Part shown: piece after piece, positions 32,261 to 37,849 of the stretch
Position numbering within the stretch: position 1 is the stretch's first letter
How the letters are laid out: the number at the start of each line of letters is the position of its first letter
Assembly (NCBI GenBank): GCA_028703095.1
Contig: JAQVNO010000005.1
Coordinates: 1-37,849, forward strand
Direction of reading: 5' to 3'
Origin: Bacteroidales bacterium
Lineage (GTDB): Bacteria > Bacteroidota > Bacteroidia > Bacteroidales > WCHB1-69
DNA length: 37,849 bases
Position numbers and translations under genes: made by a program
The notes under the pieces: model-generated
What the model was told of the DNA's origin: nothing
The model's database searches: none
What the model saw: only the letters and a program-made list of their open reading frames with translations

Positions 32261-33574
32261 ATGAATCAATCAAGACGTAATTACAAGTTTAGTTTATTTA
32301 TTATCGGAATCTTATATTTTGTTTTTGGGTTTGTTACCTGGCTTAACGGCACCTTAATTCCCTTTTTAAAGATTGCATGTCAATTAAGTGATTTCTTTGC
32401 ATATTTTGTAACCTTTGCCTTTTACATTTCTTATTTTGTAATGGCATTGCCATCTTCACGTATACTGGAAAAAATTGGTTTTAAAAACGGTATTGCAACC
32501 GGACTTTTTGCCATGGCTATCGGTTCCGCTTTATTTATTCCCGCTGCATATGAACGTTCTTATATCTTATTCTTGATAGGATTGTTTGTTCTTGGAACAG
32601 GTTTGGCATTAATGCAAACTGCCGTTAACCCTTACGTTACTATTTTAGGCCCTATAGAGAGTGCTGCAAAACGGATTAGTATTATGGGAATATGTAATAA
32701 ATTTGCCGGTATTTTAGCTCCCCTGATATTAGCAAGTTTACTCTTTTCCGGGAGTGAACATCTAGTTAAAGAAATAGAATTAAGCACTGACCCGAAACTA
32801 CAAACATCCTTGCTTGACACTCTTGCACTACAATTGGTACAACCCTACCTTATTATGACAATTATTTTAGTGTTATTGGGAATTTTAATAAAATTCACGC
32901 ATTTACCGGAAATAGATAAAGAAGATAAAATAGAAAATAAACCCTCGCAATCCATTTGGAAATATCCTTATATGTTCTTTGGCGTTATTGCTTTGTTCTT
33001 TTACGTAGGCGTTGAAGTAATAGCTGCAGATACAGTCATACAATATGGTAAATCTCTTGGTGTTGGAGTAGAATCTGCTAAATATTTCACAAGCCTTACC
33101 TTAATATCGATGGTAATAGGATATTTTATAGGTGTAATTTTAATACCGAAAGTAATATCACAACGTCAAGCATTGATAGGAAGTTCTGTATTGGGAATCA
33201 TTTTTGTCGTGGCAGCTCTAAGTGTCGCTGCAGAAGCCCATTTTTCATTTCCCTTCATCGACATTACGACTTTAACCCCTATTCAAATGCTCATTCCTCA
33301 TACAGTTTTTTTTATTGCTTTACTGGGATTGTCCAACGCAATGGTATGGCCTACTATTTGGCCCTTAGCTCTCGATGGATTAGGTCATCATGCAAAAAAA
33401 GCTTCCGCATTCCTTATCATGGCTATAGCCGGAGGTGCTTTATTGCCATTAATGTATGGCAAACTGGCTGACAACATAGGAACTCAACAGGCCTATTGGA
33501 TTGCTATACCGTGTTATTTTATCATTCTTATTTTTGCCTTATTCGGCTATAAAATTGGCAAAAAAAATAAATAA
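32261..33574 (+). CDS. gluP: FucP/GluP-type sugar:H+ symporter (major facilitator)
   Basis: 437 residues with about 12 membrane segments. The first segment, FVFGFVTWLNGTLIPFLKIACQ, is the hallmark of the FHS family (L-fucose, glucose/galactose permeases) in Bacteroidota; ALMQTAVNPYVTILGP and GAGAL-like C-terminal AIAGGALLPLMYGKLAD also match. Substrate could be glucose, galactose or fucose and cannot be settled from sequence. It begins 31 bp after hslR; a terminator follows it. Confidence 0.82.
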   Translation: MNQSRRNYKFSLFIIGILYFVFGFVTWLNGTLIPFLKIACQLSDFFAYFVTFAFYISYFVMALPSSRILEKIGFKNGIATGLFAMAIGSALFIPAAYERSYILFLIGLFVLGTGLALMQTAVNPYVTILGPIESAAKRISIMGICNKFAGILAPLILASLLFSGSEHLVKEIELSTDPKLQTSLLDTLALQLVQPYLIMTIILVLLGILIKFTHLPEIDKEDKIENKPSQSIWKYPYMFFGVIALFFYVGVEVIAADTVIQYGKSLGVGVESAKYFTSLTLISMVIGYFIGVILIPKVISQRQALIGSSVLGIIFVVAALSVAAEAHFSFPFIDITTLTPIQMLIPHTVFFIALLGLSNAMVWPTIWPLALDGLGHHAKKASAFLIMAIAGGALLPLMYGKLADNIGTQQAYWIAIPCYFIILIFALFGYKIGKKNK

Positions 33575-33637
33575 AAAAAATGGGTTTGGCACGGTAATTG
33601 TAATTTACTCTTGCAAATTCATTTTACTATTTTTGTG

Positions 33638-33676
33638 AAAATACCCGCTCCCTTCCCCGAGCGGTATTTTCTTTTT
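33638..33676 (+). terminator. Rho-independent terminator after the sugar transporter
   Basis: AAAATACCCGCTC (33638-33650) pairs with GAGCGGTATTTT (33659-33670), with one bulged C, across an 8-nt loop, then CTTTTT. The A-rich left arm makes it potentially bidirectional. Confidence 0.75.
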
Positions 33677-33679
33677 ATA

Positions 33680-33687
33680 TACTTTTG
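33680..33687 (+). promoter_or_regulatory. -7 box for the DUF456 gene
   Basis: TACTTTTG immediately after the terminator T run, 25 bp before the ATG at 33713. A second box TATTTTTG (33628-33635) lies just before the hairpin, which then would sit in its leader. Confidence 0.55.
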
Positions 33688-33712
33688 TAAATATAAAAAG
33701 AAATATCAATCT

Positions 33713-34189
33713 ATGGATATTATTCTCATTATCATAGGAACAGTTCTATTAATAACCGGTTTAATAGGCAGCGTAATTCCCGTTTTACCGGGACCTCCTA
33801 TTGCATACGGAGCTTTATTGTTATTACAATTTACCGAAAAACAACCTTTTTCTGTTTTCTTTTTAGTGCTAATGGGTGTTGTAGTTGCTATCATTACAGT
33901 CTTAGATTATATAATTCCTGCCATAGGCACTAAAAAATTCGGTGGCTCTAAATACGGAACTTGGGGTTGTATGATTGGGACGATTATCGGATTATTTGTT
34001 TTTCCCCCTTTGGGAATTATCATTATGCCTTTTGTCGGTGCTTTTATTGGTGAAATACTCAATAATAAAAATTTTGAAACTGCTTTAAAAGCTGCTTTCG
34101 GCTCCTTTCTCGGATTTCTTAGCGGAACTTTCTTGAAATTAGTTTTTAGCTTATTAATTATTGTCGTTTATATTTGGGGGATACTCTAA
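33713..34189 (+). CDS. DUF456 membrane protein
   Basis: The ATG at 33713-33715 is preferred: it follows the promoter box and gives MDIILIIIGTVLLITGLIGS, a first membrane segment, whereas a longer frame would run back through the terminator. About 158 residues with four to five membrane segments and glycine-rich helices (GSVIPVLPGPPIAYG, GCMIGTIIGLFVFPPLG, GAFIGE), the DUF456 pattern. Function unknown; inner-membrane location expected. Confidence 0.85.
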   Translation: MDIILIIIGTVLLITGLIGSVIPVLPGPPIAYGALLLLQFTEKQPFSVFFLVLMGVVVAIITVLDYIIPAIGTKKFGGSKYGTWGCMIGTIIGLFVFPPLGIIIMPFVGAFIGEILNNKNFETALKAAFGSFLGFLSGTFLKLVFSLLIIVVYIWGIL

Positions 34190-34313
34190 TATTCGTTGAA
34201 GTGGTTTCTGTGCCAATCTAAAAAAACACTTATCTCACAGAGAATAACCCATTGAAAATAATACACACACATAAAATAATTCTCTTTTATTAATTTTATG
34301 CTATATTATTATG

Positions 34314-34321
34314 TATTTTTG
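34314..34321 (+). promoter_or_regulatory. -7 box for pepD
   Basis: TATTTTTG, 45 bp before the pepD ATG at 34367. No exact TTTG -33 box is seen; TTTTATG about 20 bp upstream is a poor substitute. Confidence 0.5.
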
Positions 34322-34366
34322 CATTCCCAAATAAGATATTGCCAATAATTATAAAATACTTAAAAT

Positions 34367-35821
34367 ATGGATCACGAAATATTAAATCTACAACCAAAAA
34401 ATGTATGGAAATATTTCCATGAAATATGTCAAATTCCACGTCCCTCAAAAAAAGAAGAAAAAATAATTGCCTATTTAATTGATTTCGGCAATAAAATGGG
34501 ATTAGAAACTCTCCGTGATAAAGCCGGCAATGTACTTATACGCAAAGCAGCAAGTCCCGGTAAAGAAAATGTTACTCCTATAGTGTTTCAAAGCCACATG
34601 GATATGGTTTGTGAAAAAAACAATGACATAGATTTTAATTTTAACACGGATGCCATTCAAGCATATATTGACGGAGAATGGATTAAAGCCAAAGGTACAA
34701 CCTTGGGAGCCGATGACGGAATCGGCATTGCCATTTCTTTGGCATTGCTGGAAGATAAAACCTTGGAGCATGGTTTCATAGAATGTCTTTTTGCTGTTGA
34801 TGAAGAAACCGGACTTACCGGTGCTTTTGCATTAGAACCAAATTGGTTAAAAGGAAAAATGTTGATTAACTTAGATTCAGAAGATGAAGGACAATTTTTT
34901 ATAGGATGTGCAGGAGGTAAAGGTACCATCGCCACCTTAGAATTCAAAAAAGAAAAGCTTCCTGAAAATGCAAGCCCTTATTTAATTACAATTAAGGGGC
35001 TCAAAGGAGGTCATAGTGGAGATGACATAAACAAGGGATTGGGAAATAGCAACAAGATATTAAACAGAATTCTATTCGAAGGGACCTTTAACTATGACAT
35101 GTGTATTGCTATGATAGATGCCGGCAACCTTCATAATGCCATTGCACGCGAAGGCAAAGCAATAGTAATGATTCCGGATAAATATAAAAACGAATTTCTA
35201 CAATTTATTAAAAATTTCCATCAGACCATTAAAAATGAGTTAAAACATACCGATTCTGAAGTAGAAGTAAGCATAGAACCTACAGAAAGACCTGCTTTTG
35301 TCATGGACGAGTTCTCCCAATGCGATTTAGTACAAGCCCTTTATGCCTGTCCTCACGGTGTTTTAGCTATGGACCATAGTATGGAGAATTTTGTAGAAAC
35401 ATCTACCAACTTAGCCTCTTTGAAAATGAAAAACAACCAAATAATCATTTCTACGAGTCAACGTTCTTCTGTAGAAAGCAAGAAAGAAGATGCCTGTAAC
35501 ATGGTTGCTTCCGTCTTTGAATTAATCAATGCCGATATAGAACATAACGAAGGCTATCCGGGTTGGACTCCTAATCCCGATTCTCAAGTACTAAAAGTAT
35601 TGAAACAAGCTTATGTTAATCTGTATAAAAAAGAACCTCTTGTTCTTGCGGTTCATGCAGGCTTAGAATGCGGACTTATTGGAGAAAAATATCCGGAAAT
35701 GGACATGATATCCATAGGTCCTACCTTACGAGGAGTACATTCTCCCGATGAACGCTTGCTTATTCAAACCGTGCAAGAAGTATGGGATTTAACCCTCGAA
35801 TTTCTTAAAATTCTTAAATAA
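34367..35821 (+). CDS. pepD: Aminoacyl-histidine dipeptidase (M20 family)
   Basis: 484 residues. Di-zinc peptidase of the M20 family that cleaves Xaa-His dipeptides such as carnosine (family knowledge). Metal and catalytic residues: His77 and Asp79 in SHMDMV, Asp116 in GADDGIG, the DEETGL Glu pair at 146-147, NLDSED near 171, and the last His in GVHSPDERL near 460. KGGHSGDDINKG is the typical lid/dimerisation motif. Length fits PepD. It is followed at short spacing by a phosphoesterase, mscS-like and apbE genes; a weak hairpin lies just after its stop. Confidence 0.93.
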   Translation: MDHEILNLQPKNVWKYFHEICQIPRPSKKEEKIIAYLIDFGNKMGLETLRDKAGNVLIRKAASPGKENVTPIVFQSHMDMVCEKNNDIDFNFNTDAIQAYIDGEWIKAKGTTLGADDGIGIAISLALLEDKTLEHGFIECLFAVDEETGLTGAFALEPNWLKGKMLINLDSEDEGQFFIGCAGGKGTIATLEFKKEKLPENASPYLITIKGLKGGHSGDDINKGLGNSNKILNRILFEGTFNYDMCIAMIDAGNLHNAIAREGKAIVMIPDKYKNEFLQFIKNFHQTIKNELKHTDSEVEVSIEPTERPAFVMDEFSQCDLVQALYACPHGVLAMDHSMENFVETSTNLASLKMKNNQIIISTSQRSSVESKKEDACNMVASVFELINADIEHNEGYPGWTPNPDSQVLKVLKQAYVNLYKKEPLVLAVHAGLECGLIGEKYPEMDMISIGPTLRGVHSPDERLLIQTVQEVWDLTLEFLKILK

Positions 35822-35826
35822 CTCTA

Positions 35827-35846
35827 AAATGCAAAGTTTTGCATTT
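35827..35846 (+). terminator. Weak AT-rich hairpin after pepD
   Basis: AAATGCAA and TTGCATTT form an 8-bp stem around AGTT, followed by ATTTATTT. The AT-rich stem and short T run make it a weak terminator at best. Confidence 0.3.
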
Positions 35847-35866
35847 ATTTATTGGTATTAATTTTT

Positions 35867-36376
35867 ATGGTTAAAATAGGTGTTCTTTCCGATACACATG
35901 CTTATCTGCATCCGAAAGTATTCGATTTCTTTGCTTCTTGTGATGAAATATGGCATTGCGGTGATATCGGCAGTAGCGAAGTACTCGAACAACTAACATC
36001 CTTTAAGCCCTTGCGAGCTGTATACGGGAATATTGATGGGCAAGACATTAGAAATACATGCAATGAAAAAGAAATATTTTCAATTGAAGAAACAAAAGTA
36101 TGTATGACACACATCGGAGGCTACCCTCCTCGCTACAATCCAACATCATTGCAATTAATAAAAACTCATAAACCGACTATTTTTGTGTGCGGACATTCAC
36201 ATATATTACGCGTTATGTATGATGCCACCTATAAACTATTATATATCAATCCCGGTGCTGCAGGGATGCAAGGATTTCATAATTTAATTACTTTCTTGCG
36301 TTTCGACATTATAAATAACACACCCTCTGCAATGGAAATCTTCCAAACAGAAAAAAATAAAAATATAACATATTAA
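35867..36376 (+). CDS. YfcE/MJ0936-type metallophosphoesterase
   Basis: The ATG at 35867 is chosen over an in-frame TTG 15 bp upstream since MVKIGVLSDTH is the canonical start of the family. About 169 residues. Metal-binding motifs in order: SDTHAYL (Asp and His), HCGDIG, YGNID, THIGG, CGHSH. These define the calcineurin-like phosphoesterase fold; members hydrolyse phosphodiesters, but the physiological substrate is unclear. Second gene of a closely spaced group after pepD; the mechanosensitive channel follows 16 bp downstream. Confidence 0.9.
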   Translation: MVKIGVLSDTHAYLHPKVFDFFASCDEIWHCGDIGSSEVLEQLTSFKPLRAVYGNIDGQDIRNTCNEKEIFSIEETKVCMTHIGGYPPRYNPTSLQLIKTHKPTIFVCGHSHILRVMYDATYKLLYINPGAAGMQGFHNLITFLRFDIINNTPSAMEIFQTEKNKNITY

Positions 36377-36392
36377 CTATAATAAATACACA

Positions 36393-37250
36393 ATGATAAA
36401 AGAAGAAATTTTAAAATGGTCTGAAAATCTTACCCCTTGGCTCATAACTCACGGCATTAAAATAATTTTTATTATCGTAGGTTCATATGTGCTAAACAAA
36501 ATCATTATTAAAATCATAGAAAAAGCCATCAGAGCTGCCGTTGTCTCAAACAATTTTATTTCTGTAACAGCTGAAAAAAAACGAGAAAACACATTAATTC
36601 GTATTTTTTCGGGTATAGTTAAAATTACAATTATTATTATTGCTACACTGATGGTTCTTTCGGAAATGGGTCTAATGATTGGACCTATATTAGCTGGTGC
36701 CGGCATAATAGGGTTAGCTGTTGGTTTTGGAGGTCAATATCTAATTAAAGATATAATATCCGGTCTTTTTATCATTATTGAAAATCAATATCGAGTAGGT
36801 GATTATGTTGAATTCAACGATTTAGGCGGTTTCGTTGAAGACATTAGCTTAAGAATGACTACCTTAAGAGATCTAAATGGCACTGTTCACCATATTCCTC
36901 ACGGAGAGATAACAAAAGTCTCTAATCTATCTAAATATTTTTCACGAGTAAATATGGACATAGGGATTGCTTATAATACAAACCTTGAACATGTCATATC
37001 AGTAGTCAATAAAATAGGCAATGAGTTAGCAGAAGACCCTTTATGGAAGGAATCTATTATCAAAGCTCCCCAATTTCTAAGAGTAAATGAATTTGCCGAT
37101 TCTGCCATTATTATAAAAATCTTAGGAGAAACCCAACCCAGTAAACAATGGGAAGTAAGCGGTGAATTACGCAAGCGATTAAAAATTGCATTTGATAAAG
37201 AAGGAATAGAAATACCTTTCCCTCAAGTAGTAGTACATCAAGCTAAATAA
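36393..37250 (+). CDS. MscS-type mechanosensitive ion channel
   Basis: 285 residues with three N-terminal membrane segments (about 18-40, 66-90, 94-125). The pore helix is GPILAGAGIIGLAVGFGGQYLIKD, with the small-residue packing typical of MscS TM3. The beta domain follows (VGDYVEFNDLGGFVEDISLRMTTLRD, HIPHGEI), then an alpha-beta C-terminal domain. Length is close to Escherichia coli MscS (286). It releases solutes on hypo-osmotic shock (family knowledge). Inner membrane. apbE starts 11 bp downstream. Confidence 0.92.
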   Translation: MIKEEILKWSENLTPWLITHGIKIIFIIVGSYVLNKIIIKIIEKAIRAAVVSNNFISVTAEKKRENTLIRIFSGIVKITIIIIATLMVLSEMGLMIGPILAGAGIIGLAVGFGGQYLIKDIISGLFIIIENQYRVGDYVEFNDLGGFVEDISLRMTTLRDLNGTVHHIPHGEITKVSNLSKYFSRVNMDIGIAYNTNLEHVISVVNKIGNELAEDPLWKESIIKAPQFLRVNEFADSAIIIKILGETQPSKQWEVSGELRKRLKIAFDKEGIEIPFPQVVVHQAK

Positions 37251-37261
37251 AGAATCATACC

Positions 37262-37849
37262 ATGTTAAAACTCACATTTAACAAATATGTTTTAGGGTCA
37301 TTCATTTTGTTTGTTTTTGTTGGTTGTCAACAAACAGAAAAAGTAAACTTTAAGGGTATGGCTTTGGGAACCTATTATTCCATAAGCTATATGGGAAAAG
37401 AAGATACAACATTGAATCACCGTGTAGACTCCTTGATTTCAAGCTTTGAAGCCATGGCAAGCATTTTTGATACCAACTCATTAATTTCAAAAATAAACGA
37501 AAATCAAGAGGCTATATTAACCGATGATTTTATTTCTATTTTTAACATTTCACAAGAAGTGAGCATGTTAACAAATGGAGCTTTTGATATTACGGTAGGT
37601 CCCTTGGTCAATGCTTGGGGTTTTGGTAAAGAGAAACCGGCAAATGTCAATCAAAGTCAAATTGATAGCTTAAAAGAATTTGTCGGCTATCAAAAAGTAT
37701 CCGTACAAAAATATCGCATCATTAAAACAGATTCCCGCATACAATTAAATTTCAACGCTGTAGCCAAAGGATATTTAGTAGACATAGTTGCAGCATACAT
37801 TGTAAAGAATGGCTACTCCAATTGTTTAGTAGAAATAGGCGGAGAAGTA
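37262..37849 (+). CDS. apbE: FAD:protein FMN transferase, lipoprotein (partial, runs off right edge)
   Basis: The first 196 residues are visible. The signal peptide ends in FVFVGC, a lipobox with Cys at about 22, so the protein is exported and lipid-anchored. GMALGTYYSI, NGAFDITVGPLVNAWGFG, NFNAVAKGYLVD and EIGGEV are ApbE motifs; the family attaches FMN covalently to Thr/Ser of flavoproteins such as Nqr/Rnf subunits. NFNAVAKG stands where many members have D-x-G/S-x-I/A-KG. The C-terminus, with the Mg2+-binding Asp/Thr, lies beyond the window. Confidence 0.9.
   Translation, partial: MLKLTFNKYVLGSFILFVFVGCQQTEKVNFKGMALGTYYSISYMGKEDTTLNHRVDSLISSFEAMASIFDTNSLISKINENQEAILTDDFISIFNISQEVSMLTNGAFDITVGPLVNAWGFGKEKPANVNQSQIDSLKEFVGYQKVSVQKYRIIKTDSRIQLNFNAVAKGYLVDIVAAYIVKNGYSNCLVEIGGEV

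Noticed and set aside
33611-33712. Longer N-terminus for the DUF456 protein
   Set aside because: It would translate through a terminator hairpin and a promoter box; the ATG at 33713 gives the expected membrane start.
34502-34947. Minus-strand open frames over pepD
   Set aside because: Antisense shadows of a gene with complete M20 metal-site motifs.

Overview
The window comes from a low-GC member of the Bacteroidota that carries a type IX secretion system (T9SS). Three signs support this. First, four proteins end in T9SS sorting domains (three type A ending in IYPNP- or LYPNP-type domains, one type B / gliding-motility-like). Second, promoters carry the Bacteroidota -7 box TAnnTTTG, several with a TTTG or TTG -33 element 19-22 bp upstream. 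Third, the housekeeping genes (ADP-heptose epimerase, DUF58, DUF4159, FucP/GluP-type sugar transporter, PepD) are typical of that phylum. No tRNA, rRNA or CRISPR array was found, and no full-length Rhs gene or T9SS machinery gene lies here.

Layout. 1-530 is a non-coding lead-in with a 44-bp tandem repeat. 531-11828 is mostly ordinary chromosome: hldD, an ABC-F ATPase, a secreted T9SS protein on the minus strand, a DUF58 protein, a 1635-residue SprB/PKD-repeat surface protein, and mutY. 11829-12749 is a 0.9-kb gene-free, hairpin-rich stretch. 12627-23396 is the accessory island. 23650-37849 returns to ordinary chromosome: zupT, guaD-era (minus strand), two tandem subtilisin-like T9SS proteases, DUF4159, hslR, a sugar transporter, DUF456, pepD, a metallophosphoesterase, an MscS channel, and the start of an apbE lipoprotein gene that runs off the right edge.

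The island is the notable part. It holds seven consecutive two-gene cassettes plus one decayed cassette. The first gene of each begins with a short leader, then the last piece of an Rhs repeat-associated core (EKYPSISPYTYC-NNP-IDP-G), then a variable C-terminal domain that resembles a polymorphic toxin tip. The second gene encodes a small protein with a signal peptide, lipobox or membrane segments, as expected of an immunity protein. The visible tips suggest a zinc phospholipase C-like fold, a possible JAB-like peptidase (present twice), two related glycine-rich hydrophobic (pore-like) domains, an HExxH metalloprotease, and an L,D-transpeptidase-like domain. Conserved core DNA before each tip gives homology through which tips could recombine into a full-length rhs gene elsewhere.

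Two kinds of repeat hold the array together. One is a ~227-bp element with perfect 20-bp inverted ends that supplies a promoter and start codon, and whose right end is translated as part of the cassette protein. The other is an intercassette sequence with the motif GTGTNTCAAATTAGGGCAT upstream of an alternative leader (MKDYVV-type). That leader looks like an internally deleted form of the element fused to an upstream ATG. One cassette is present twice as a 1,322-bp nearly identical duplication. Toxin and immunity functions are inferred from domain logic and gene order; none can be proved from sequence alone.
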